A stretch of 64,000 nt of DNA from Parastagonospora avenae f. sp. tritici 18332-5. Its lineage: Eukaryota > Ascomycota > Dothideomycetes > Pleosporales > Phaeosphaeriaceae. The DNA lies in contig JAFJTR010000004.1 in the NCBI GenBank assembly GCA_022559985.1, positions 558,001 through 622,000 of the forward strand, read 5' to 3'. Shown here in pieces: positions 50,179-60,687 of this stretch. The notes under the pieces were generated by a model, which was not told where the DNA came from, did no database searches, and was given only the letters and a program-made list of their open reading frames with translations. The position numbers and the translations under genes are program-made. The stretch's first letter is position 1. Each line of letters starts with the position of its first letter.

Positions 50179-52652
50179 ATGGCGCCCAGAATTGACGACG
50201 ACTTTGTCTTCACCATCTCCGATCACGATGATGTATCAGACGACGGTGGCGCCGAGGAGATTGCCGCTGCATCAGCCAAACTTGCTGGGCGCGGAAAGAA
50301 GAGAAAGCACACAGAGGACCCAGAACTGAACATCAGGCCAAAGGAGGTTCCGTCTAAGAAAGCGAAGAAAGACAAGAAGAAGGGAAAGAAGGGCAAGCAA
50401 GCCGAACCAGAACCCGCCGTCGAGGACGAGAGCGACCTAGAGATTGCGCACCCGGGCGAAGACGTCGAAGGCAACGATGATATTGACAGCGAGTTCGAGT
50501 TTGCCGTCGGCGATATCGATACTGGTTTCGTGGAGGAGTTTGATGGCTGGGGTAATGCTGAAGGCACGGTCGGACGAGAACAAAACGCCGAGAAGAAGAG
50601 CAACGCAGTAGATATCGACGATATCATCGAGCGCAGACAGAACAAGAAAAATGCTGAGAAGGACGCGATGTCGGACTCAGAGAACGAGGCAGACAAAGAT
50701 GACTTTTCTGGATTCGGCGAGGACGACGAGCTGCTAGCAGAGGATGGCTTTGGCATGGGTGCAGGCAGCGAGTCTGACTCAGAGGGTGACGAAGAGGATG
50801 GCGACCAGGACGAAAGCAAGATCGACGATGACTCCGCAGGGGAGGACGGGGAATCTGACGACGAGGATGTCGCCGCACATGTACCACACCCAATGGACTT
50901 GGAGGGCGTAGATTCGGACGATGCCATGAGCGAGCAGGAAGATGCTGTGGAGGCTAAGAAGGCCGCCGCGTTCTTTGCACCAGATGAGAGCGAGTCTGGC
51001 AAAAAGAAAAAGGGCGCAAAGTCGACCGGATCCTTCCACGCAATGTCGCTGTCGCGACCCATTCAAAAGGGTCTTGCGGCTATAGGCTTCACCGAGCCAA
51101 CACCCATTCAGACCAAGGCGATCCCAATTGCCATGCAGGGCAAGGACGTGGTAGGAGGTGCCGAGACAGGTTCCGGTAAAACGGCAGCCTTCCTCATCCC
51201 CATCCTTGAACGTCTTCTCTACCGACCGAAAAAGGTGCCGACCACGCGCGTAGCGATCTTCATGCCGACTCGTGAATTGGCGGTACAATGTTTTAACGTC
51301 GCTACGAAGCTTGCGTCTTTTACAGACATCACGTTCGCATTGCTTGCTGGTGGTTTCTCTTCTCGGGAGCAAGAAGTCATGCTCAAGACACGCCCAGATG
51401 TGGTTATTGCTACGCCTGGTCGTTTCATCGATCACATGCACAACACAGCTGCTTTCCAGGTCGAGCATCTTGAAATTCTCGTGCTCGATGAAGCTGATCG
51501 TATGCTCGAAGAGGGTTTCGAGACACAATTAAACGAGATATTGACCACCATCCCGAAGTCACGCCAGACGATGCTGTTCTCTGCTACTATGACGAGCACC
51601 GTCGATAAGCTCATTCGCATTGGTATGGACAAGCCAGTGCGACTTATGGTGGACGCGAAGAAGCATACTGTGAAGGGTCTGACACAAGAGTTCATCAGGC
51701 TGAGGCAGGGCAAAGAGGACAAGCGACTTGCATACCTCATGTACATTTGCGAGAAGATTTACACCGAGCGAGTCATCATCTTCTTCAGACAGAAGAAGGA
51801 GGCACACAGAGTACGCGTGGTCTTTGCTCTCTGTGGTCTCAAGGCAAGCGAGCTTCACGGTAATATGAGCCAGGAACAGGTATGTTTCTCTATATCAGAC
51901 CTCTAGCACAAGATACTAATTTGCAACAGCGTATCCAAGCTGTAGAAGCTTTCCGATCTGGAAAGTCGTCCTACTTACTAGCCACTGACGTCGCTTCTCG
52001 TGGTCTCGACATCAAGAACGTCTCCACCGTCATCAACTACGAAGCGCCCCAAAGTCATGAGATCTATCTGCATCGTGTCGGTCGTACTGCTCGTGCTGGA
52101 CGAAGCGGTCGTGCCTGCACGCTTGCAGCAGAGCCCGATCGCAAGGTCGTCAAGCAGGCAGTGAAGCAGTCCAGGGACCAAGGATCCAAAGTCGTCAGCC
52201 GACAAGTTCCCGTAGAAGAGACAGACCGATGGATGGAGAAGCTCCGTGGTCTCGAAGACGAGATTGAAGACGTTCTCAAGGAGGAGAAGGAGGAGCGCAC
52301 TCTGAGCATAACCGAACGTGACCTCAAGCGTGGCATGAACCTCATCGAGCACGAAGCCGAGATTAAGTCTCGACCAAAGCGCGTGTGGTTCGAAACGGAG
52401 AAGGAGAAGATGGCAGAGCGTGAGAAGGGTGCTGCAGCATTGAATGCTTCCGCTGGAGGATCAGTCAAGCAGAAGAAGAAGAAGCTCAGTGGGAAGGACA
52501 AGAAGAAGCTTGATGCGAGAGACGAAAGGAGTGAGGGCAAGATCTGGAAGAAGGCTAAGGAGGACAGAGGCATGGACACGAACAGGGCGAAGGAGAAGAA
52601 GGCGTTGGCGAAGAACAAGTCGAAGAAGATTAGCAAACTGTCAAGAAGGTAG
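50179..52652 (+). CDS. DRS1: DEAD-box ATP-dependent RNA helicase DRS1 (DDX27)
   Basis: Two exons (50179..51879, 51930..52652) with a GTATGT...CAG intron and an ATACTAAT branch; 807 aa. About 290 residues of acidic, Lys-rich tail (DEEDGDQDESKIDDDSAGED) precede the core. The core has the Q motif FTEPTPIQTKAIP, motif I AETGSGKT near 327, PTRELA, ATPGR, DEAD at about 434, SAT, and, after the splice, LATDVASRGLDIKNVSTVIN and HRVGRTARAGRSGR. EFEFAVGDIDTGFVEEFDGW near residue 110 resembles the DRS1-specific segment. The basic C-terminus (KLSGKDKKKLDARDERSEGK) suits nucleolar localisation. DRS1 acts in early 60S subunit maturation. Reverse-strand open frames of 249-279 codons over exon 1 are composition artefacts. 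Confidence 0.96.
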
Positions 52653-53348
52653 ATAGTCTTGATCTGCATTCACGACACGGCGATCTTCACCAATTTCACA
52701 ACATGTTTACTTGTTACCAAGCATCTGCAATGAGGCATCGTGATGTCGGATCAAGTTCAATTGCCAAGAAAAGCCCCTTTCTGGTCTAGGCCGCGTAGCC
52801 GGGAGCTGGCGGACGAATTCGCAAGATGACATTTTCTGCTGCCTGCAAACCTGAGCACTACTTATCTGCTCCATTGCTTCTCACAACACATAAACGTCTT
52901 CCAGATATTTTCCACCCCTCCCCTCGACGGCCCTTCCTCGCGCGCACCTGCCCCACGTAACGCGACCCCTGCAGCCCTACCTAGCTCCTGAGCTTCTTAT
53001 CGGCTTATCGTTCCGAGTTGGACAACTTTCTGAGGAGCTGGACCCACGCCAGAATCGACATCTCTGCCATCACCTTACGTCGCGTGCCTTCACCCTCTAC
53101 GCGTAAAAGAAGCTTTAGTACCATCTCGAAAATATCCAGCAGGCTTCCGGTGACGCAAAAACGTTGCGCTTATATCACTCGGAGCTTACGGCTTGGACGA
53201 CGACGGAAGCGGCACAGCGCATCCACAAACTTCGCACACGACAGACACAGCCAGCGGGGCACGCCAGCAGCCTCATATAAACTGTCCGAGTGAGACTGGA
53301 CACATAGCTGGACTCAACACGCGACATCGCCGCACAACCTCTCTCACA
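52653..53348. other. Intergenic region and 5' leader of PIS1
   Basis: C-rich promoter-like sequence around 52900-52990, then probable leader. No gene supported. Confidence 0.5.
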
Positions 53349-54314
53349 ATGTCAGACGTACGGAAGCGCGCAAACGGCAGCGCCAACGGCAGCGCTGCAA
53401 CCAAGAGCACCGCCGAAGACCACCCATACGAGAACATCTTCCTATTCATCCCCAACTTGATCGGTCCGTCGCTCCTGCCTCTTTCCCAGACGCCAGCTGA
53501 CCCCTCACAGGCTACTCGCGCGTCGTCCTTGCCGTAGCTTCTCTCTACTACATGCCCCTCCACCCACGCACATGCTCGCTCCTCTACAGCGTGTCATGTC
53601 TGCTCGACGCCCTCGACGGGTACGCAGCCCGCCGCTTCGAACAATCTACAAAGTTCGGCGCGGTGCTGGACATGGTCACGGATAGGTGCACCACAACATG
53701 TTTACTCGTCTTCTTGGCGCAAGCATTCCCTCGCTGGAGCATCGTCTTCCAGGGTCTCATTTCCCTGGATCTCGCCAGCCATTACATGCACATGTACGCG
53801 ACGCTGAGCATGGGCGGCAGCGGCCAGAGCCACAAGAACGTGGACGAGAGCAGGAGTTGGATCTTGAAGCAGTACTACTCCAACAACGTGCGTCATACTC
53901 TGCTACTGGAAAGCATACATACTGACAAGCCCGTAGAAAGTTCTCTTCACCTTTTGTGCCATGAACGAAATCTTCTTCATCGCCCTCTACCTCCTCTCCT
54001 TCAGCTCGCCGCTCCTGTCACCCACCCTCCTGGGCGACAAGCAGACCCCCTCCTCGATCCAGCCTGGCTCGCCAGCTGCCCCGAAGCCCTCCATGTTCTT
54101 CACCAGCCCCTGGTCAGCAGGTGCCATGGAGATGGCTCGCGCGAACAAGATGGACTCGACGCTCCCATGGATCCTGACATTGACCTCGGCGCCCGTCATG
54201 GCCATCAAGCAGTACATCAACATCGTCCAGATGGTCAAGGCGAGTCAATGGCTCGCTGAGGGCGACAGGGAGGCCAGGCGGCTGGCCGGTCTGCCTAAGC
54301 CTCACAAGGAGTAA
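53349..54314 (+). CDS. PIS1: CDP-diacylglycerol-inositol 3-phosphatidyltransferase (phosphatidylinositol synthase)
   Basis: Three exons (53349..53463, 53511..53887, 53937..54314), phases fit; 289 aa. The CDP-alcohol phosphotransferase motif DG-x2-AR-x8-G-x3-D-x3-D is complete in DGYAARRFEQSTKFGAVLDM and the following VTDR. The N-terminal YENIFLFIPNLIGYSRVVLA opens helix 1; further helices are CLLVFLAQAFPRWSIVFQGL, a region around FFIALYLLSFSSPLL, and TLPWILTLTSAPVMAIKQYI. HMYATLSMGGSGQSHKNVDE matches the conserved loop in fungal PIS. The enzyme makes phosphatidylinositol from CDP-DAG and inositol in the ER. The first intron has a weak GTCCGT donor, but the protein is unbroken across it. The N-terminal 25 residues are Asn/Ser/Ala-rich and variable. 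Confidence 0.95.
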
Positions 54315-54732
54315 GTAGACGTGGTGAGAATCATGTACGGAACCACAAACAACCGTAGCGGCGTTGGACGGTATTTTGCAACGACTATCGCACAATTTGC
54401 AGATAGCTTAGGGTTTAAAAGGGAGGACTTACTTCGGTGGTCTGGGTCAGGGCACGCCCGACCGATTTGATTTCTGGGCGCACGATCCCAGCGGGCTTTT
54501 CACAGACCAGCACGTGATATGTCTGGCACTCTCATACAGACATGGCCACAAAGATGGATGTCCAAGTTACTTTCACTTTCTGCTTCGTTCCCATTTACCA
54601 TACTTTTGTAGTTATCCAAGCTTCCCTTCGCTTAGGGCCCAGCGCTGCGCCCCATAATACCAGACCTTGTAATTTCCACTCCCTGTCCGACTCCCACATA
54701 TCCTTCAAATGCCTGTGCCTTCCCACACCCTG
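54315..54732. other. Intergenic region
   Basis: Convergent spacer; no gene supported. Confidence 0.5.
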
Positions 54733-55239
54733 TCAAATCCCCACACCCATCCCCCTCTTCCTCTTCTCCTTCCCCATCTGCACAAACATCCCCACCAACA
54801 TCAACCCCCAAAAAACAACCACCACCCCCACCACAACGCCTACAACCTTCGCCTTCTTACTCTGACCCCGCCTTTCTCCCTCTGTACTCACTCTATTTCC
54901 GCCGCTAACATACCGCCTCTGCGACCCCCGCATCTCGCCCATCTCCATGTCCGCAAGCCGCGCGGGGACCGTGGGTCGCGGGAATATGTATGTTGCTAGG
55001 CTAGCGAAGGGGTTCTGGTATGTTGAGGCCGGGCGCGGCGGGAGGGTCGTTGGGAAGAGGGTTGCGACTGTGACGGTCATGGGCGAGGTGGTGGATGTTG
55101 CGGGTGGCCGGGGTGGTGTGGGCGCAATTGTTGAGCCGGAGAGACGCTGGGTTGGGAAGACGTTGGTGTGTTGCAGGGTTGGGAAGGAGGGGCGGAGGGT
55201 GGAGCGGTCTGGGAGGGAGGGAGCTGTTGGTGCTGACAT
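54733..55239 (-). CDS. Small single-pass membrane protein of unknown function
   Basis: Intronless frame of 168 codons from MSAPTAPSLPDRSTLRPSFP. The first 120 residues are Pro/Thr/Ser-rich and look disordered. One strong helix, VVGVVVGVVVVFWGLMLVGM, near residue 140 is followed by a short basic end, KEKRKRGMGVGI. This suggests a tail-anchored or type II/III protein. The Pro/Thr-rich half could be partly a composition effect in C-rich DNA, but the clear anchor and the stop right after it favour a real gene. No family recognised. Confidence 0.5.
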   Translation of the reverse strand: MSAPTAPSLPDRSTLRPSFPTLQHTNVFPTQRLSGSTIAPTPPRPPATSTTSPMTVTVATLFPTTLPPRPASTYQNPFASLATYIFPRPTVPARLADMEMGEMRGSQRRYVSGGNRVSTEGERRGQSKKAKVVGVVVGVVVVFWGLMLVGMFVQMGKEKRKRGMGVGI

Positions 55240-55917
55240 TGTCTCGTGAGGTGGAGGGAGGGCTTTGTGTTAGATGGTGGGATTTCTGGTGGATGATGGA
55301 TTTTTTGTGTCAGTCGTGGAGATTGCGGAGGTGAGGGGTGGGTGGAGAAAAGCTGTGTTGAGGTGGATTTGGATCCGAGTGAAAGTGAGAGTGAAAGTGA
55401 AGGTTGTTTGTTTATTGACTTGAATAGACATTTACATCTTATCTCGCGCAGTTCAACAATCTGGAGAGCATGGCGGTGAATGTGGTTGACTACGTGGGAA
55501 ATGAGGAGAGAATTACGCTCATGGTGGTGTCCATTACGCTTGGGTTGAAAGACATGTAGATTGCAGAATCTGCAGAGAGATGCGTGATGCACATGAGGAA
55601 GATACACAAGAGCAGAGATGGCCTGAGCATGGCCACCTGGTAGAAATTGGTCTCTGGTAGTAAGATTGAGTTTAGGTCAGAAAAACGCAGATCACACCCT
55701 GTACCTAAAACAGTACACTGCTAAGACCTACAACACCGCCTGTGGCAAATTCGAGGTGAGTGCAGTAAATCCTACATACTCACCCTGCCGTCTTCTCAGC
55801 CCAGGACTGCTATATAAAGCCACCGCCCACGTATATAAACGGACAATCGTCTTTCCTCTCTCCTCTCCCCGTGATCTTCCCAGACCCAACATCCAGACCC
55901 TACCTCGCTATACAGCC
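55240..55917. promoter_or_regulatory. Divergent intergenic region with two TATA boxes
   Basis: TATATAAA occurs twice, at 55811-55818 and 55832-55839, about 80-105 bases before the ATG at 55918. On the other side, four GTGARA units at 55379-55402 lie in the presumed 5' leader of the minus-strand membrane gene. Confidence 0.55.
55379..55402 (+). repeat. Hexamer tandem repeat gtgara x4
   Basis: Units gtgaaa, gtgaga, gtgaaa, gtgaag, head to tail. As read on the minus strand it is a CTTTCAC-type pyrimidine-rich tract upstream of the small membrane-protein gene. Confidence 0.7.
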
Positions 55918-56460
55918 ATGGCCCCCCAACAAGAAACTGTCTTGAGGTACTACGTCGGCAACGAAGAGGTCGAACTCGACAAGAGCTAATGATCTGGACG
56001 CCGCGTTACAAAGACCTCCCGCCCCACGATCGCATGGAGCGAATGAAGGCCGACTGGAGCGCTGGGTTTGGAGAGCGCGAGATGGAGGAAGAAGCAGATG
56101 AAGACGTCAAAGTCGAAGCCTAGCCCGGTACTCTCGAGGCCTTCTCCAACGGCGAGACCTTGAAGAGAGCCCAGCTCAAGCGCATTGCCAACGACTTGAA
56201 GAACATGAATGGCTTCGCCAAGACGCCTGCGGTTGTAAGCATACCCACATATCTGGTTGGGCTGCGGCTAAGCCATACTTAGGCTCTTCTGAGGAGATGG
56301 CAAGGTGGCGTGTCACGTTGGGCCCGGGTACGACGCCCTTTGCGTGCCCCCTGTGGGCGAAGTTCGTGCTGGACAATATCTCGGATGCAATGGTTGAGGG
56401 TATTAGGGCGTTGGAAGCCGAAAATATCGGTAAAGAAGTGAGTGGAGGCAAGAAGAAGTA
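55918..56460 (+). pseudogene. Broken small gene of unknown family
   Basis: ATG 55918 gives MAPQQETVLRYYVGNEEVEL and stops at 55987. A frame starting at 55989 continues WTPRYKDLPPHDRMERMKAD to a TAG near 56121, after which the same frame reads PGTLEAFSNGETLKRAQLKR and IANDLKNMNGFAKTPAV up to a GTAAGC donor. After a probable CTTAG acceptor, SSEEMARWRVTLGPGTTPFA and DNISDAMVEGIRALEAENIG run to TAG at 56458. Coherent protein across a frameshift and a stop points to a decayed gene. The intron phase also does not fit, a further lesion or an error in my join. Two perfect TATA boxes lie just upstream. Family unknown. Confidence 0.55.
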
Positions 56461-56763
56461 GATAGAGTGACACTTGCGACGACTGAGCAGTTAAATGTGT
56501 GCATCATATGCATAGATGTGCATGCGTTCAAATCGATTGGCGAGCACTAGGAGAGATAGATTCTCCACCATCAAAGGATGAGCATACAGAAAAAGACGTG
56601 AATATCATCATGAGTTTACTCATTTCATGAATGATGGAAATATGAATAATATATTACATTGTCTATGAGGACAGTCTTGTCCGATTAAACCATGTGGACC
56701 AAACGCATGGTAGCACCTGGCACAAAAGCCATTGATATGCCCAAAAGCACACAGCTCACCCAC
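56461..56763. other. Short intergenic spacer
   Basis: A/T-rich; nothing supported. Confidence 0.5.
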
Positions 56764-57843
56764 TTAATCGATCTCGATAAGTCCCGGACCAAATACAGCT
56801 GCTTCCGCAACTTCACCCGCGTTGGTAAACTCATCTTTCCCGGCCGTTACCGCCGCGATCGTCAACCCGTTCATCAGAAACTCGTCATACGGAAACGCTG
56901 CTTCGAACGTGACTTTCTCCTCCTTCACATCCCACTTATCCAGACTCTTCACGACAGGTTTGTTCTGGCTGTTGATGAACACGACCTTGAGATCTTTCCC
57001 CTCGAACATGCCTGCGTCATTCTTACTTATGCTGAACTTGATATTTTGAGTCTTAGCTTTGATCTTCTCCGTCTCGACAGTGAGGGGCTTGAACGTCTTG
57101 AGCGGGATTGACGCGATGTTCGGACACGAGCCGGGGATAGTGAAGGATTGAATAGCCGTAAAGGCAAAGTCGCGCGTTGCTGTCGTGAGGAACGCCTGGC
57201 TCGTCGGGCGCTTCTTCTGGACGAGGCGGAAAAAGCCTTCCTGAGATGCTTCGTTGCCCAGTACACTCGACACGCCGCGCACGAGCGCTGCGTCGCCTGC
57301 AGCGGCGAAGATTTGATTCACATCCTGCAGCGTGCCGAGAACGAGGTCTGTGAATGTGCCGGCGAGCGCGATGGCGGATTGGAAGTCTGTGACTGGGAAG
57401 GAGTACTTGCACGGCTCGATGGGCGCGGTGTTGAACTTCTTCAGAGCGCCGTTGACATTTAGCAAATGTAGCTGTTCCTGCGCGACGATAGCCGTCAGGG
57501 CATCGAGGACGTATTCGTGGCCGTAGCCCAGGTCGTAGCCTGGGTATTTGTTGGTTACGTTGTGCACGAGTTCGGTGAAGTATGCCACTTCGAAGAGCTC
57601 GTTTAATGCGATGAGTTGCAGGTTATTGATGCCTTCGGGGCTGAGGGACCGTGGAGGGGGGCCGTTCGGAAGAGTGCCGTGGGCTTGGATTTGGATTTGG
57701 AGAGTCTGGTCTTGATTCGGGTTTGGGAAGCCGTTTTGGAGAGGGAAGTAGACGTTGTCTGGAGAGAAATCGCGCTTGCCGGCTGGCGCAGCTGATGCGA
57801 CGCTGGCGAGCAGTGTTGTCGAGTATATTATTGAGGACCGCAT
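56764..57843 (-). CDS. Secreted ferritin-like protein, late sexual development (LsdA) type
   Basis: Intronless, 359 aa from ATG 57843 (MRSSIIYSTTLLASVASAAP), which places a clean signal peptide at the N terminus; the frame is open 28 codons further up but lacks signal character. AGKR just after the signal is a possible Kex2 site. The ferritin-like four-helix part includes NLQLIALNELFEVAYFTELV, EYVLDALTAIVAQEQLHLLN and DVNQIFAAAGDAALVRGVSS, then NEASQEGFFRLVQKKRPTSQ, with Glu and His residues placed like metal ligands. The C-terminal third is a separate beta-rich region (KVVFINSQNKPVVKSLDKWD). Aspergillus LsdA transcripts accumulate late in sexual development; function is unclear. Assignment rests on the ferritin-like helices and secreted layout. 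Confidence 0.82.
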   Translation of the reverse strand: MRSSIIYSTTLLASVASAAPAGKRDFSPDNVYFPLQNGFPNPNQDQTLQIQIQAHGTLPNGPPPRSLSPEGINNLQLIALNELFEVAYFTELVHNVTNKYPGYDLGYGHEYVLDALTAIVAQEQLHLLNVNGALKKFNTAPIEPCKYSFPVTDFQSAIALAGTFTDLVLGTLQDVNQIFAAAGDAALVRGVSSVLGNEASQEGFFRLVQKKRPTSQAFLTTATRDFAFTAIQSFTIPGSCPNIASIPLKTFKPLTVETEKIKAKTQNIKFSISKNDAGMFEGKDLKVVFINSQNKPVVKSLDKWDVKEEKVTFEAAFPYDEFLMNGLTIAAVTAGKDEFTNAGEVAEAAVFGPGLIEID

Positions 57844-59803
57844 GGTGATTGTGGTTGTTTGTTGTAGTGTTGTGGGACTTCGAACACCGGGCAAAAGATA
57901 GTGACCTAGAATTGCAAGCACCTGCAAGCTTCATATAGCAAAGTTGATTCCTTCTATCTTTCGGATGTCCCTCAGCCCACGGATGCATCTCATCCTTTCG
58001 TTAGCTTGCACCGCCCGACTCGGTGCGTTCCTAAAGTATATACCCATTACCCATCCGATCCAAAAATGCTGACCACTTAGAGCACACAGCGAAGCGACAC
58101 AAACCACCGGAGCTTGATACTGCCGGTGATGTGGTTGGTGCGGAGAGTGTCAGCAAGTTGCACAGCCCATGGTAGGGCTAAGTATGGCTCAGGCCATGAC
58201 AAAGCAAGCCAGGCTGGAAATAGCATTCAGGGTGCTATCATTGGCAGAGTGTTAATGAGTTGTTTAGCAGTCCAAAGCTTAGCTGTCGATTGTAAAGCTT
58301 AGCTGCGACTCGAATGAGACCGTGTCTGGTTGTGGTTGCTGTTCGCGACGACATGATGTTTTGCTTCATGCGCAAAATGCAGGCGCAGATCTCGCAACCA
58401 GGAGTCGGAGAACTTGAAGCGTATGAAGCACCATGAACACCAGACGTGAACGGAAATGAACGAAATTGGTTATGAAGTGTCAAGTCTGAACGCTGGTTGT
58501 CCGCGTGGCTTGGCGTGAAACATGGCGATTGGAAGACATCGCAGTGTGATCGACTTCTACTGACGCACACATACCTACTCCGAAGTTGTGCTACTGCTAA
58601 TAGCTTGCAGTATGTCTGCGCGGCGCATGTAGGATCCTCAGCTTACGCCATGATTAGAACGAAGGATTGTGAGGGCTGAATGAGGAACGATCACATTTTT
58701 GGGTGGGGCGTCGATACTTCGAGCAAGATGAAACCGCAGGCGCTGCGCAGCACCGAGCGCGAAGAAGTGATGCGTGTTTGAAGAGAGATGACTGAGGCTC
58801 AGTCGGAAATAGCAGGCGCCGAAGGACGCTAGCAGATATCACGTGGCTTCTAATTTGGTGGAAGCGTTCAATGTTCTAATCTGCGCTTGCTTCCCCCAAG
58901 GTGCCTTTTTAAAATGACCAGAAGACATCAGTCAGTCGCCGCACAAACGATTTAAGCGTTGAGAACTCTTCTGGAAAGCATCTTGAAATGCGCAGCATGG
59001 CAAGCGACTCGAAGACTGTAGCGACAAGCATCGCCAGAGTCTCCTGACAAGCACCTTGAAAGCACCTTGGGAAAACCTGAATCGTCTTGTAGACAGGACT
59101 GTAGAGAGACTTACTGTAGCCCTCGGAACCGGAGAAAAGTATACGTTGCACCAACATATTCTGCTGCACACCATCTTCACCTTCATGAATTGCAGTTGTG
59201 TCACCGCGCACCTGAAATACCGAGCATAGCTACCTACACGTGAACGCATGATAAGCCGAAATAACTATGTGACCACCTAAATCTAAGTTCAATAGCAATC
59301 AAGAGCCGGCCAAATTATCAGATGTCTCCCCTGAGTTGTGGGGAAACCCTGTTCACCTATAAGGCTACACATCCTTCTAGGGAACTTAATCACCCGACGG
59401 AATATTCTAGGTGAGATCGATACTAGGATGAGACTTGGTCTGTAGATGAATTGTTTCTCCCGTTGGCGTTTCAATCTCAGAAACAAACCAACATGAGAGA
59501 AAGGCCACCAATGCACGCCGAGCTACGTTTTAGTACCGTCGATCGACCGAACCATTTCGCGATCTCCCTCCACACAATGCCTTGAACCACGCATGAGCAT
59601 GATCAGATAGCATGCATAGTCGAGTGCGGGCTTGTTTATATGAATTCTCCGGTGCTGATGCGTGCCGTCCTCGACTCATTTCGGCCAGACTAGTCTCAGC
59701 TTGAGTACCCCAGCAAATGACAAAGTGCCTTAAAAGGCTCGACGAACTGCACAAGCTTTCAGCAAGAACATTCTTCGTCGAACATCTTCAACGCTTATTC
59801 ATT
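57844..59803. other. Gene-poor region
   Basis: About 2 kb with short frames only. An AAAGCTTAGCTG element occurs twice within 58274-58307. The last part is the GH12 promoter; no TATA box was seen. Confidence 0.45.
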
Positions 59804-60603
59804 ATGAAGCTCACACTCTTTACTCTGGCCAGCGTAGCTGCCTTCGCCGTTGCAGCACCTGCTCAGCAAAGCACCGAGACGCTCGAGAAAAGGGCCGATT
59901 ACTGCGGCCAATGGGACAACCAGATCATTGGAGACTTCACTGTCTACAACGTATGTTTACCATCAGTAGCGAGTGTTTTTGAGGTACTAACAATATACAG
60001 AATCTCTGGGGCAAGGCTGATGCCACTTCTGGCTCGCAATGCACCGGCGTCGATGGTCTCAGCAATGTCACCTTAAAATGGCACACCAAGTGGTCCTGGG
60101 CAGGCGGTGCCGGCAAAGTCAAGTCCTACGCCAACGTCGTCACCAAGATCACTTCAAAGGCTCTTTCAGACGTCAAGTCACTCCCTTCAACCTGGACTTG
60201 GTCGTACACCGGCTCCGACCTGGTCGCCAACGTGGCATACGATCTCTTCACCGGGTCCACTCCCACTGGAGATCACGACTACGAGATCATGATCTGGCTC
60301 GCCGCTCTCGGAGGCGCTGGCCCCATCAGTGCCACCGGAAGCCCCGTTGCAACCGTCACCTTGGCTGGAACCAGCTGGAAGCTATACAACGGCTTGAACG
60401 GAAAGATGAATGTTTTCAGCTTCGTTGCTGAGAGCCAAGTCAAGAGCTTCAAGGGTGACTTGATGGACTTTGCGAACTACTGCATCAAGTCGCATGGAAT
60501 GCCAAACACCCAAATCTTGCAGAGTGTGGGTGCCGGAACCGAGCCTTTCTCTGGAAGCAACGCGGTCCTTACTACCAGCGCGTACACGATGAGCCAATCC
60601 TAG
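59804..60603 (+). CDS. Glycoside hydrolase family 12 endoglucanase/xyloglucanase
   Basis: Two exons (59804..59950, 60001..60603) with a GTATGT...ACAG intron; 249 aa. Signal peptide MKLTLFTLASVAAFAVAAPA, then a short propeptide ending LEKR, a Kex2-type site, before ADYCGQWDNQIIGDFTVYNN. GH12 marks: LWGKADATSGSQCTG, DLFTGSTPTGDHDYEIMIWL with the nucleophile Glu, WKLYNGLNGKMNVFSFVAES, and NVFSFVAESQVKSFKGDLMD leading into FANYC. The enzyme cleaves beta-1,4-glucan or xyloglucan in plant cell walls outside the cell. Cys at ADYC/SQC form the usual disulfide. Which substrate it prefers cannot be decided here. It converges with the FAD monooxygenase gene, 84 bases apart. Confidence 0.93.
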
Positions 60604-60687
60604 ATTGAAAAGATATAGGGTACTAGAGAATGTCATAGAACATGGCAAACTTTTATGATAGAAATTCAAAGATGAGAAATAGCGATC

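Noticed and set aside
50223..51528. Reverse-strand open frames of 279 and 249 codons over DRS1 exon 1
   Set aside because: They mirror the acidic and Lys-rich codons of DRS1 (giving Ser/Pro-rich or Arg-rich nonsense), lack motifs and lie opposite a conserved gene.
58274..58307. AAAGCTTAGCTG pair as part of a mobile element
   Set aside because: Two copies of a 12-base string without terminal inverted repeats or a target duplication are not enough.
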